Notes: generated by a model from the sequence alone, not told the origin. A DNA stretch of 64,000 nucleotides from Fimbriiglobus ruber (GCF_002197845.1 NZ_NIDE01000007.1:186001-250000), one strand, 5' to 3'; shown: positions 45,706 to 54,527, counted from the stretch's first letter. Numbers and translations: made by a program.

Positions 45706-48408
45706 ATGCTCCGCATCACCCAGCAGCAATCCCCCGAGGCCGCCAAGCGGTACCACGCCACCGCCGACTACTACCGCGAGGGCCAGGAAGTCGTCGGGAA
45801 TTGGGGCGGGGACGCGGCCCGGATGCTGGGCCTCCGGGGGCTGGTCGACCAGGACGCGTTCGACCGGCTGTGCGACAACTTGCACCCGCGGACCGGCCGG
45901 CCGCTGACCGCCCGCACCCGGTCGGACCGCACCGTCGGGTACGACTTCACCTTCTCGGTGCCCAAGTCGGTGTCGCTGCTCTACGCCCTGACCGACGACT
46001 CGGCGGTCGCCGCCGCCTTCCGGGCGGCGGTCGGCGAGACCATGCGGGAGATCGAGGCCGAGATGAAGGCCCGCGTCCGCAAGGGCGGCCGGGACGTCGA
46101 CCGGGACACCGGCAACATGGTCTGGGCCGAGTTCGTCCACCGGACGTCCCGCCCGGTGGACGATGTCCCCGACCCGCAGCTTCACGCCCATTGTTTCGCG
46201 TTCAACGCCACCTGGGACGCGCACGAGCGGCAGTGGAAGGCCGGACAGTTCCGGGATCTCAAGCGGGACGCCCCGTACTTCCAGGCCGCCTTCCGGGTGC
46301 GGTTGGCGAACAAACTCCAGGATCTCGGGTTCGGGATCGTCCGCACGCGGGACGATTTCGAGATCGCCGGCGTTCCGGCCGGCGTTTTGAAGCGGTATTC
46401 GCGGCGGACCGAGCAGGTCGAGCGGGTGGCGGCCGAGCGGGGGATCACCGACCCGGACCGCAAGGCCGAACTCGGGGCCAAGACGCGGGAGCGGAAGGGC
46501 ACTCCGCTCGCGTGGGACGCCCTCCGCGAAACCTGGGCGGCCCGGCTCTCGCCGGCCGAGCGCGACGGTCTGGGCCGAGTCGGCAACCGCGAGACGTCGC
46601 CCCCGCGGCCCGCCCGGGGCGAACGGGCGGCGGTGGACTACGCCCTCGATCACTGCTTCGCCCGGGAGGCCGTGGTTCCCGAGCGGAAACTGCTGACCGA
46701 GGCGCTGAAGCGCGGGCTCGGCGCGGTCACGGTCCGAGACGCGGCCCGCGAACTGTACACCCGCCCCCTGATCCGCGGCGACCACGGCGGGCGGGCGGTG
46801 GCCACCACCCCGGCCATGCTCGACGCCGAGAGCCGCCTGATCGCCTTCGCCCGCGGGGGACGGGGGCGGTTCCGCCCGCTGGCGGACGCGGACCGCCCGC
46901 TCGTCCGGGACTGGCTGAACGCCGGCCAGAAGGCGGCCGTCCGCCACGTCCTCGGGTCGCGGGACCGGGTGACGATCGTCCGCGGGGCGGCCGGCACGGG
47001 CAAGACCAAACTCGAAGAGGAACTACGGGACGCCTTCCGCGAGAGGGGTGTACCGGTGGTCGCCCTGGCCCAATCGGCGGACGCCAGCCGGGGTGTCCTC
47101 CGCGACGAGGCGGGCTTCGCCGACGCCGACACGGTGGCCCGGTTCCTCGTGAACACCGGCATGCAGGATCGGGCGCGGAACGGCGTCGTCCTGGTGGATG
47201 AGGCCAGCCAGCTCGGCACCCGCGACCTGTTGCGGGTGTTCGACGTGGCGGACACGATCGGGGCGCGAATCGTACTCGTCGGCGACCGCCGCCAGCACCG
47301 GGCCGTGGCGGCCGGCGAACCGCTGGCCCTGCTGGAGGAGAAGGCCGGGTTGCCCGTCGCCGAGGTGACGGACATTATCCGCCAGTCTGGAGATTACAAA
47401 AAAGCGACGAAGGCACTGAGCCGGGGCGACATCGCGACGGGATTCGCCGAACTCGATCGGCTGAAATGGATCAAAGAGGTGCCCGACTGCGACCGCGACC
47501 GGGTGCTGGCGGCCGCCTACCTGGCGGCGGTCGCGGAGCGGAAGGCGAACGGCGAACGCAAAACCGCCCTGGTGGTCAGCCCGACGCACGCCGAGGCGGG
47601 CCGCGTCACCCGCGCGGTTCGCGACGGCCTCAAGGCCGCCGGCCGACTCGGCGCGGAACGGGTGATCGCGACCTGGCGGCCCGCGCACCTGACCGACGCC
47701 CAGAAGGCCGACCCGACGCAATACGAAGCCGGCGACCTGCTCCGGTTCCACCAACACGCGCCCGGTCACAAGAGTGGCTCCCGGCTGATCCTCGGGGCGG
47801 GCGCGACCCCGCCGGTCGGGTCCGCCGACCGGTTCGAGGTCTACCGGCCGGCCCCACTCGCGGTTGCGGTCGGGGACCGGTTGCGGGTGACGGCCGGGGG
47901 CACGACGCGGGACGGCAAGCACCGGCTCGACACCGGGGCGGTGTTCACCGTGAAGGGGTTCACCCGGCGGGGGGACGTCGTCGACGACCGCGGGTGGGTG
48001 ATCGACCGGGAGTTCGGGCACCTGGCGCACGGGTACGTGGTCACCTCGCACGCCAGCCAGGGCCGGACGGTCGACAAGGTGTTCGTCGCCCAGTCGGGCG
48101 AGTCCTTCGCGGCCTCGAACCGGCGGCAGTTCTACGTGTCGGTGTCGCGGGGCCGCGAGCAGGCCGTCGTCTTCACCGACGACAAGGCCCAATTGCTCGC
48201 CGCCGCGGCGCGGGCGGACGACCCGCTTTCGGCGACCGCCCTGGCCGAGTCTCGCCGCCGGCCGCCTTCGCTCCGCCAGCGCCTGTACAAGCATCTTGCG
48301 TTCGTCCGCCGAATGGGTACGTTCGCACGGACGCACGAAATCCCTTCGACACATTTCCACCGCGAGATGACACAGCAGCACCACCAGGAGAGGGGCCATG
48401 AGCGGTAA
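45706..48408 (+). CDS. MobF-family conjugative relaxase with RecD-like helicase
   Basis: A 900-residue TrwC/TraI-type protein. The relaxase domain (1-300) has the tyrosines Tyr22-Tyr23 (HATADYYREG), FTFSVPKSVSLLYAL, and the metal-binding histidines His145, His160 and His162 (DPQLHAHCFAFN). The helicase part has Walker A VRGAAGTGKTKL, Walker B VVLVDEASQLG, RIVLVGDRRQH and the C-terminal VTSHASQGRTVDKVFV with YVSVSRGRE. It nicks oriT and unwinds the strand for transfer. The C-terminal tail is short. No coupling protein or secretion genes are visible. Confidence 0.95.
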   Translation: MLRITQQQSPEAAKRYHATADYYREGQEVVGNWGGDAARMLGLRGLVDQDAFDRLCDNLHPRTGRPLTARTRSDRTVGYDFTFSVPKSVSLLYALTDDSAVAAAFRAAVGETMREIEAEMKARVRKGGRDVDRDTGNMVWAEFVHRTSRPVDDVPDPQLHAHCFAFNATWDAHERQWKAGQFRDLKRDAPYFQAAFRVRLANKLQDLGFGIVRTRDDFEIAGVPAGVLKRYSRRTEQVERVAAERGITDPDRKAELGAKTRERKGTPLAWDALRETWAARLSPAERDGLGRVGNRETSPPRPARGERAAVDYALDHCFAREAVVPERKLLTEALKRGLGAVTVRDAARELYTRPLIRGDHGGRAVATTPAMLDAESRLIAFARGGRGRFRPLADADRPLVRDWLNAGQKAAVRHVLGSRDRVTIVRGAAGTGKTKLEEELRDAFRERGVPVVALAQSADASRGVLRDEAGFADADTVARFLVNTGMQDRARNGVVLVDEASQLGTRDLLRVFDVADTIGARIVLVGDRRQHRAVAAGEPLALLEEKAGLPVAEVTDIIRQSGDYKKATKALSRGDIATGFAELDRLKWIKEVPDCDRDRVLAAAYLAAVAERKANGERKTALVVSPTHAEAGRVTRAVRDGLKAAGRLGAERVIATWRPAHLTDAQKADPTQYEAGDLLRFHQHAPGHKSGSRLILGAGATPPVGSADRFEVYRPAPLAVAVGDRLRVTAGGTTRDGKHRLDTGAVFTVKGFTRRGDVVDDRGWVIDREFGHLAHGYVVTSHASQGRTVDKVFVAQSGESFAASNRRQFYVSVSRGREQAVVFTDDKAQLLAAAARADDPLSATALAESRRRPPSLRQRLYKHLAFVRRMGTFARTHEIPSTHFHREMTQQHHQERGHER

Positions 48409-48937
48409 CGACCCGGCCGACGACCCGGCCCACCGGTTCCCGTACCTCAAGACCGCCGCGGTCCGCCGGCTGGCGACCGAGACCCCCGGCCGTCGGGCGG
48501 CGGCCGAGGATCCGCCCGCGGACGAGGAGGAGGGGTGCCCGGCGTTCGGCTACCTGCGGGGGACGCGGGACCGCGCTCTGGCCGTTGAGTTCCGGTTCGC
48601 GAACGGGAATAGCGACACGTTCCCGTACAGCCACCTGGCCGGGTGGCGGTTCGACCCGTCGGTCGGGTTGCTCCTGAAATTCACCGCCGACGTGGTGACC
48701 CTGGTGCTGGTCCGGGGGAGCAACCTGGACGCCCCGGTCAACCAAAGTGGGGTGAACCTGACCGACCGTGGGTTCCAGCGGCACCGGATCACCTGGGTGC
48801 GGGAAATGGACGCGGCGGCCCTGAAGGCCGTCGGGGACACCGGCCCGACGGTCGACCGCATCGCGGTGGCCGAGTTCGAGGCGCACGCGGACCTCCGGGC
48901 GTGGCTCGGCACTCACGCCCCGGCCTTCTGCCGCTGA
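48398..48937 (+). CDS. Hypothetical protein coupled to the relaxase
   Basis: A 179-residue protein overlapping the relaxase end by 11 bases. A charged N-terminus is followed by a beta-rich core (DRALAVEFRFANGNSDTFPY, GLLLKFTADVVTLVLVRGSN) and an acidic helical C-terminus. Translational coupling suggests a role with the relaxase. Family not recognised. Confidence 0.65.
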   Translation: MSGNDPADDPAHRFPYLKTAAVRRLATETPGRRAAAEDPPADEEEGCPAFGYLRGTRDRALAVEFRFANGNSDTFPYSHLAGWRFDPSVGLLLKFTADVVTLVLVRGSNLDAPVNQSGVNLTDRGFQRHRITWVREMDAAALKAVGDTGPTVDRIAVAEFEAHADLRAWLGTHAPAFCR

Positions 48938-49513
48938 GTGGCCGCCGGGTCACAGGACGCTTGCGTCGCCTGCCGCGCTATGATCGCACCCATACCACAG
49001 TCCGCAGTCCCCGCTCTGTACCCGATCCTCTCACAGGTCGTCACCGCCCGGCGGGTGAGGTGCAATGACATCGGCCGTTCCGACCCTCATCGTCGCCCCG
49101 ATGACGACCCTCTCCGCCGCCGGCTCACTTGTGGGACGACGCAGCCGCCCGGACCCACGCGCTTCCGCGCGTACGAGACTGCCCTGTCCGGGTTCGACGC
49201 CGCGACGCTGGAGCGGGGGTGGGCGTAGGTCGTCGCAGAGCAGACTTACTGGGTGCGGCCGAACCCGAGGCGATCGCCGAGGCGTGTCAGCAGTGCCAAC
49301 TGCCCCAGACGGGATCGTCCGAGGCCACCCTCCGGCGTCGGCAAACCGTAGGTCTCTAGCTAGGCTCATCAAATCCGCGATGACCGGTTTGGGCAACCGT
49401 TTGGGGAATGCTGCCTGATAGGTAGCTCCCGGCCGGAATATCGGCCACGTCAATTCGCCATCAAAGTGACCGCGAAGCGTGGGGGGTGGGTCTTCAACAT
49501 CGTGTTTGGCGGG
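48938..49513. other. Intergenic, 576 bp, with inverted repeat copy B
   Basis: No gene seen. It holds the 103-bp repeat at 49257-49359. The open frames here are short or shadow frames. Confidence 0.4.
49257..49359. repeat. 103-bp inverted repeat, copy B
   Basis: Inverted copy of 42040-42142 (102 of 103 bases alike). The two copies bracket the 42.1-49.3 kb segment that contains the small island genes, the four-repeat protein and the relaxase. Confidence 0.93.
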
Positions 49514-50362
49514 TCAATCGTCGTATTCGTCCTCTTCATCGTCTATGGCTTCGTCGGTGAAGAGAACAGTCAGTGTCTTGCCATAGCTGCCGAGTCCGAT
49601 CACATCTTCGTTCATCTCAATCTGCGGTGCGCCGTCGAACCACTCGTCGAGCCAGGAGCTTCCTTCGTCCTGTTTAGCCTCGTTTATGTTTGCAGAGTTC
49701 AAATTGAACTTTGCCGTTGCGGACTTGGGAGCAATGACGTCACCCTTCTTTAGCCATTGAAGACCGCTAACATCCTTCAGTTTTTCGGACAAGAAGCAAT
49801 ATTCAACGCGGCTGCCGCTGGTGACGATGACGGCCACCGGATCGTCGGTGTACTTCGCAAGCCGGATTGCTGTCGCGGTGATTGATGTCTTGCAAAGTAA
49901 GGCGAGGGACTGAATGGCACCAAAGCCTTGGCCAGCGCTGTCTACCGCTTTGGAAAAGAGTTTCCCCGGCATTAACAGGGCTGAGGCGAACTGGTCCGCC
50001 TGTCGTTCGTGACGGTTGTGAGAAATGAAACCGCTATGCGACCGATGAACGCCGTCCCCATTGGGGAACAGTGATTGGGCATGGCCAGGCAAGAAGTAGT
50101 GCCCCAATTCATGCGCCACGGTAAACCTGATGAATCCTTCATTGTCGATATGGCGCGCGTACTGGATGCCGAAGACATTACCGACGCGCACAAGGAACCC
50201 GGACACACCAGGTTCGGAAGAATCCTTCGGTTGGACGACGATGTCGGAATTCCGGGCGATGGTAAAAGGGCAAATCGGCAAGGCTGTAAAACCCTGTTGC
50301 TTGATGACGTTTTCGGCTTCGCTTTCCGCTTCAAACAAGGCGATTGAATCGCTCATGGGCAT
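49514..50362 (-). CDS. ImmA/IrrE-family metallopeptidase, second copy (CapP-like)
   Basis: A 282-residue protein with the zinc motif HELGH (84-88) and RQADQFASALLMP downstream. The C-terminal half is beta-rich with an acidic tail. It starts at an ATG overlapping the HTH gene stop as TGATG, exactly as in the first pair. The pair is divergent from the ubiquitin-like operon starting at 50842. Likely substrate by family: the HTH repressor. An upstream GTG (50365) is a less likely start. Confidence 0.87.
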   Translation of the reverse strand: MPMSDSIALFEAESEAENVIKQQGFTALPICPFTIARNSDIVVQPKDSSEPGVSGFLVRVGNVFGIQYARHIDNEGFIRFTVAHELGHYFLPGHAQSLFPNGDGVHRSHSGFISHNRHERQADQFASALLMPGKLFSKAVDSAGQGFGAIQSLALLCKTSITATAIRLAKYTDDPVAVIVTSGSRVEYCFLSEKLKDVSGLQWLKKGDVIAPKSATAKFNLNSANINEAKQDEGSSWLDEWFDGAPQIEMNEDVIGLGSYGKTLTVLFTDEAIDDEEDEYDD

Positions 50363-50703
50363 CACGATCCTTCCTGTCGATCTTTGTTTTTCTGGGCAAG
50401 CATTTTCGCAATCTTTGCCAGACTCTCCTGGTCGTCGGCTGACATTTGCTCGAAGTTCCGGAACAACTGTTGGGCAACGGGCCCGGCACTCTTCGGCTCG
50501 GTTTCTCTGCCAAGCAGGAAGTCGATGGTGACAGACAACGCGTCGGCCAGCTTCTTGAGATTATCAAATGAGGGAGACCGTCTGCCGGACTCGAAATGCG
50601 AAATGGCAGACGGCTGGAAGCCAGCTTTCTGGGCAAGTTCCGATTGGCTCAATCCCTTGTTTTCCCTGGTCTTTCGCAACAGTTCTGGGAATTCTTCCGG
50701 CAT
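50362..50703 (-). CDS. XRE/Cro-family HTH repressor, second copy (CapH-like)
   Basis: A 113-residue protein starting MPEEFPELLRKTRENKGLSQ, with the helix-turn-helix SELAQKAGFQPSAISHFESG. The C-terminal part is acidic and probably protease-sensitive. Its start faces the ubiquitin-like operon 138 bases away. A TGACGG-based palindrome at 50796-50816 is a candidate operator. The frame further upstream (to 50802) has no HTH homology. Confidence 0.88.
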   Translation of the reverse strand: MPEEFPELLRKTRENKGLSQSELAQKAGFQPSAISHFESGRRSPSFDNLKKLADALSVTIDFLLGRETEPKSAGPVAQQLFRNFEQMSADDQESLAKIAKMLAQKNKDRQEGS

Positions 50704-50795
50704 GAGCTTGACTTTCTGTGACGATTTCGTAGAGTTAATTATGACGGATACGGGCAGGCACAGGCCTGTTTTTCTTTGCCCCGCCCATGACGACT

Positions 50796-50816
50796 CCGTC
50801 ACATTGTAGATGACGG
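50796..50816. promoter_or_regulatory. Candidate operator palindrome before the UBL operon
   Basis: CCGTCA-N9-TGACGG within the 138-bp divergent promoter. A further TGACGG is at 50742-50747. The positions fit a repressor controlling both directions. Confidence 0.4.
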
Positions 50817-50841
50817 ACGACTTTTTGCAAGGAGAATCACG

Positions 50842-51186
50842 ATGGATCGAAATGAAGACGAACGCGGCGGGGCCATCCCCACCGAAGAGGGCGCATTACT
50901 CGAAGAGGTCGAGATCGAGGAGTACGCGAAGAAGAATCACCGGCCGCCCAGGGCGAAGCGGTACGTCATCCGGATCGACAAGGTGAAGTTCACCGTCCAT
51001 GTTTCGCACATGACGGGCCGCGAGCTTCTCAAACTGGCGGGCAAGACGCCGCCGGAGAACTACTCGATTTCTCAGAAGCTGCACGGCGGTCATGTCAAGC
51101 CCATCGGGCTGGATCAGGACGTGGACTTCACCTGCCAGGGCGTCGAGCGGTTCATGACCCTGCCACTTGACCAAACGGAGGGCTGA
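50842..51186 (+). CDS. Ubiquitin-like protein, multiubiquitin family (single unit)
   Basis: A 114-residue protein. An acidic N-terminal tail (about 1-38) is followed by one beta-grasp domain: RYVIRIDKVKFTVHV, MTGRELLKLAGKTPPENYSI and VDFTCQGVERFMTLP, the pattern of the multiubiquitin family. Many members have two or more units, but here there is one. It ends DQTEG, with a single terminal glycine rather than a GG pair. An AAGGAG ribosome site precedes the start. It is the first gene of a four-gene operon with an E2, a JAB-E1 fusion and a DUF6527-like protein, and would be the tag that is conjugated. Confidence 0.86.
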   Translation: MDRNEDERGGAIPTEEGALLEEVEIEEYAKKNHRPPRAKRYVIRIDKVKFTVHVSHMTGRELLKLAGKTPPENYSISQKLHGGHVKPIGLDQDVDFTCQGVERFMTLPLDQTEG

Positions 51187-51189
51187 AAC

Positions 51190-51594
51190 GTGCGTCGAGA
51201 CTTTCGATTGCCAGAGGAAGACGAGCAGTATCTCGAAAGCCTCGGCCTGGACTGGGAAACCGTCAAGGTGGGAGAAACGCGCTGGCTGGTTGTCCACGAC
51301 TGGCCAGTGCCTCCGGGCTACAACCACGCCACGGCGATGGCGGGTCTCATTCTCCCGGCCTCCTACCCGGACGGCCCGATTGATATGGTGTATTTCCATC
51401 CGCACCTGTCGCTTAATAGCGGCAAGAACATCAAGAATCTGACCTCTCACCAGTTCGATGGCAAGGATTGGCAACAATGGTCGCGGCATCGAACCGGCGC
51501 CAATCCCTGGCGGGCGGGCGTGGACAATGTCTCAACGCAGTTCCTTCTCGTGGATTACTGGCTGGTGCGCGAGATGCCGGGAGTCGCTGCATGA
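51190..51594 (+). CDS. E2/UBC-like protein (prokaryotic E2 family E type), no cysteine
   Basis: A 134-residue protein with family E features: LESLGLDWETVKVGETRWLV, VPPGYNHATAMAGLILPASY, IDMVYFHPHLSL, HQFDGKDWQQWSRHR and VDNVSTQFLLVDYWL. It sits 3 bases after the UBL gene and overlaps the JAB-E1 gene by 4 (ATGA). No cysteine occurs anywhere in the protein, so it cannot form a classical E2 thioester; it may be a scaffold, or transfer may use another mechanism. Confidence 0.85.
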   Translation: MRRDFRLPEEDEQYLESLGLDWETVKVGETRWLVVHDWPVPPGYNHATAMAGLILPASYPDGPIDMVYFHPHLSLNSGKNIKNLTSHQFDGKDWQQWSRHRTGANPWRAGVDNVSTQFLLVDYWLVREMPGVAA

Positions 51595-52976
51595 TGACCA
51601 AACTACGTTTGTCGGGGGTGCATCATCACGCCCTTCGGGACCACCTTCTTCCCGCCGACGGCCTGGAAGCAGTGGCGATTGCCTTCTGCGGACGCCGCCA
51701 AGGCGGCGACCATCATGTCTTGACCGTACATGACCTGGTGATGATTCCCCACGATGCTTGCACGGAGCGAACGCCGATTCGGGTTTCGTGGCCCACTTCG
51801 ATGCTTATTCCGCACCTGGAAAGGGCGATTCGTCGCGGCCACGCCGTTCTGAAAATCCACAGCCATCGCGGAGACTTCCGGTTCTTCTCCGAAGTCGATG
51901 ACGTTTCGGACCGAAATCTGTTCCACTCGGTTTACGGCTGGTTCGACGGCAATGCTCCGCACGCCAGCGCCGTCATGCTACCCGACGGCGAAATCTTCGG
52001 CCGGGTGGTCACGGACGCGGGCCGGTTTGCCCCCCTTCATTCAGTCGCAGTTGCCGGTCACGATTTCCATTTCTGGCCGGGTGGCAATTCCGCCGGACCA
52101 TTGCCAATATTCACGCAGCGTCATGCACAGATTTTCGGTCAAGGGACCACGGCACGTCTGCGGATGTCAACCGCTGCCGTGATCGGCTGCTCCGGTACCG
52201 GAAGCCCGCTGATCGAACAACTGGTTCGCCTTGGAATAGGCAGGCTGCTCTTGGTCGATCCTGATGTTGTGGAAGAAAAGAACCTCAACCGGATACTGCA
52301 CTCGACGATGGAGGATGCCAAGGCCCGGCGACCAAAGGTCGAAGTCATGGCCCGCGAAATCAACCGTATTGGCCTCGGGACGGAGGTAATACCTCTCCAA
52401 AAAAACCTCGTCGATTCTGAGACGGTGCGGCGGGTCGCGCAATGCGACGTGGTGTTCGGCTGCATGGATGGTGCCGAAGGCCGCAACTTACTGAACCGCT
52501 TGGCAACGTTTTATTGCCTGCCGTATTTCGATGTAGGCGTTCGTCTGGAGGCGGACGGGCAAGGTGGGGTCTCGCAAGTATGCGGCGGCGTTCATTACTT
52601 GCAGCCCGGCGGCTCCAGTCTCTTGAGCCGCGGGGTTATTTCCTCGGAAGACATTGAGGCGGAGGCTCTGCGTCGGTCCGACCCGGTGGAATACGAACGG
52701 CGGTTCAAGGTGGGCTATATCCGTGGCGTTCGCGAAGATCGCCCCGCGGTGGTTAGCGTCAACATGCATTTCGCCAGCATGGCGGTAAACGAGTTTCTTG
52801 CCAGGCTTCACCCATTTCGCGACGATCCAAATGAAGATTATGCGTGGGTTTCGACGAGCCTGACACAGATGCATAACTACGCCAAGCCGGACGGCGTTGC
52901 CTGCGCCCGTCTTGCAAGGCACGTCGGCCGCGGGGACACCAATCCGTTGCTAGACATGCCAATCCTCGGCCAGTAA
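51591..52976 (+). CDS. JAB-E1 fusion protein (ubiquitin-like activating enzyme with protease domain)
   Basis: A 461-residue protein. The N-terminal JAB/JAMM metalloprotease-like domain has Glu26 and the zinc set His90, His92, Ser100 and Asp103 (KIHSHRGDFRFFSEVDD). The ThiF/E1 adenylation domain starts near 190 with VIGCSGTGSPLIEQL, LLLVDPDVVEEKNLNR (Asp223, Arg234) and VVFGCMDGAEGRN. By family the E1 part adenylates the C-terminus of the ubiquitin-like protein and the JAB part processes or removes it. Translationally coupled to the E2-like gene. A second ATG at 51594 is equally possible. Confidence 0.9.
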   Translation: MMTKLRLSGVHHHALRDHLLPADGLEAVAIAFCGRRQGGDHHVLTVHDLVMIPHDACTERTPIRVSWPTSMLIPHLERAIRRGHAVLKIHSHRGDFRFFSEVDDVSDRNLFHSVYGWFDGNAPHASAVMLPDGEIFGRVVTDAGRFAPLHSVAVAGHDFHFWPGGNSAGPLPIFTQRHAQIFGQGTTARLRMSTAAVIGCSGTGSPLIEQLVRLGIGRLLLVDPDVVEEKNLNRILHSTMEDAKARRPKVEVMAREINRIGLGTEVIPLQKNLVDSETVRRVAQCDVVFGCMDGAEGRNLLNRLATFYCLPYFDVGVRLEADGQGGVSQVCGGVHYLQPGGSSLLSRGVISSEDIEAEALRRSDPVEYERRFKVGYIRGVREDRPAVVSVNMHFASMAVNEFLARLHPFRDDPNEDYAWVSTSLTQMHNYAKPDGVACARLARHVGRGDTNPLLDMPILGQ

Positions 52977-52988
52977 GGTCGCATTCTT

Positions 52989-53330
52989 ATGGAATCAATG
53001 TCGAGATTCTGGCGGCGTCTCCGAGGGTGGTGGGCTTCTCTTTGGGATCGTCCCTATCGGTCGGTTATGGTCGAGGAGATTCCGGATCGTCCGGAAACGA
53101 AAACGCTCTACGTCGCCGGAGAAAACGGTCATCTCTGGTTCGTGGCAATGATTTGCCCGTGCGGCTGCGGCGAACTCCTTCACATGAGTTTGCTTCAGGA
53201 TGCACGGCCACACTGGACCGTGAACGTTGACTCAAAGGGCGTCCCGTCCATTTCACCTTCAGTATGGCGGCAAGTCGGTTGCCGAAGTCACTTCTTCCTG
53301 ACTCGTGGACGAATTCAGTGGTGCAATTGA
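52989..53330 (+). CDS. DUF6527-like protein of the UBL operon
   Basis: A 113-residue protein. It carries CPCGCGELLHMSLL (a Cys cluster) and a C-terminal VGCRSHFFLTRGRIQWC, the signature of DUF6527, which is a regular partner of multiubiquitin/E2/JAB/E1 genes. The conserved Cys and His residues suggest a bound metal and possibly a hydrolase role. It follows the JAB-E1 gene after 12 bases and closes the operon. Confidence 0.82.
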   Translation: MESMSRFWRRLRGWWASLWDRPYRSVMVEEIPDRPETKTLYVAGENGHLWFVAMICPCGCGELLHMSLLQDARPHWTVNVDSKGVPSISPSVWRQVGCRSHFFLTRGRIQWCN

Positions 53331-53647
53331 ATTCACGGCGGGCTTGGTCCGTCACTTTTGTTTTGGCGTTCGAGAGCCAGGCGTTCCTGGAATGTCATCG
53401 GCAATGGCGGGGAAATACCCGCCACGGGTATGGCGTCCCCACATATCGCCGAGCCGGATGCGGGCGTTGCCATCACCACCAACAATCATTGCGCCATCAA
53501 CGCGATGCTTATAATATAGGGGGCTTTTCAGGTAACGGCAGACGGTTTTTCGATCTCGCGGACGGCTATCCCGTACCAGCCGGACTCACGGGTGCGTCCG
53601 GAGTCCATTTCGCTTGGCATTTGCTCAGAACGATCTATACTCGCGCG
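53331..53647. other. Intergenic, 317 bp
   Basis: Between the DUF6527-like gene and a small membrane protein. An open frame crosses it but is not coding-like. No repeat seen. Confidence 0.35.
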
Positions 53648-54055
53648 ATGTTATGGTTCGATGACTTCTTCCGCGGGACGAATCCGGTCGCGACCCGGGT
53701 CGGGGTGGCGGTCGCCGGTATCGGGGTGGCCCTGATCCTGGGGCTCGAAGCGCTCACCCAGATCGACCTGGTCGCGATGTACGGCCCCGGCTCTTTCCTG
53801 GCCCTGGTCGGCTGGGCGGCCGTCGTCGGCGCTTCGACCTGTCGCATGGTGGCGGGCTGGATGGACGACAAACGAACAGAACGTGAGGGCCGTTCCGGGC
53901 CGCGCGTGGACGTCGCCCCGGTTCCGACCCACGACGGCCCGGGCACCCCCGACCTCTCACCCGCCGATGCGGCTCCGGACGCCGGGCGGCGATTCCAGGA
54001 TCGCGTGATCGCTTCCATCGAGAAGTCCGCCGGTACTCGGTCCCGCGGTCGGTAA
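53648..54055 (+). CDS. Two-helix membrane protein, 135 aa
   Basis: Reads MLWFDDFFRGTNPVATRVGV, with hydrophobic segments at about 17-35 (GVAVAGIGVALILGLEALT) and 44-62 (GSFLALVGWAAVVGASTCRM), and a long charged Pro/Asp-rich C-terminal tail. The in-frame extension upstream to 53264 is not coding-like. Family unknown. Confidence 0.6.
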   Translation: MLWFDDFFRGTNPVATRVGVAVAGIGVALILGLEALTQIDLVAMYGPGSFLALVGWAAVVGASTCRMVAGWMDDKRTEREGRSGPRVDVAPVPTHDGPGTPDLSPADAAPDAGRRFQDRVIASIEKSAGTRSRGR

Positions 54056-54527
54056 CAGCCGTAGTCCCGAAGGGCGGACCCAAAAAAACGATCAACTATG
54101 AGATCGTCAGGTGTTGGTTTCGAGGGCATCGAAGTGCTTCGTATGACAGATAACAATTCATGAACCGAACGGCCGACTTACCGCACCTGGGCCGTTCACG
54201 CCGCAGCTCCCGCAACAGCCCTTTACCCCCCGAACTCTTGTTCCCGGTCGCCGAAACCGACGGGGGTGGTGCGGGATGCCCGGAACCACGGGCAGAGTCG
54301 CGAAATGTTTCGAGTGACAATTCTGGCGTCCGTGCTACAGTTGGCGGCGTGACGGGGCGTAGAATCCCCTTCAACAGTATCGCGCAGTACGCACGCAACG
54401 CGCGCCCTCGGTCGAGAGGGCGGCGGAATAGAACACCGCTTGCGGGAATACGCCGCGCGCCGCGTTGAGGCGATCTACCCTCTCGGCATCCGCCGGGCCG
54501 CCCCTGTCACCAGAAAGGACGGGGGTT
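54056..54527. other. Intergenic, 472 bp
   Basis: No gene, repeat or RNA recognised. The open frames present have no coding character. The end provides the ribosome site of the HTH gene at 54528. Confidence 0.35.

Noticed and set aside
45514-46947. Long minus-strand open frame opposite the relaxase
   Set aside because: Shadow of the relaxase in high-GC DNA; the plus-strand protein has clear motifs.
47023-48450. Second long minus-strand frame opposite the relaxase helicase part
   Set aside because: No motif; the helicase motifs on the plus strand account for the sequence.
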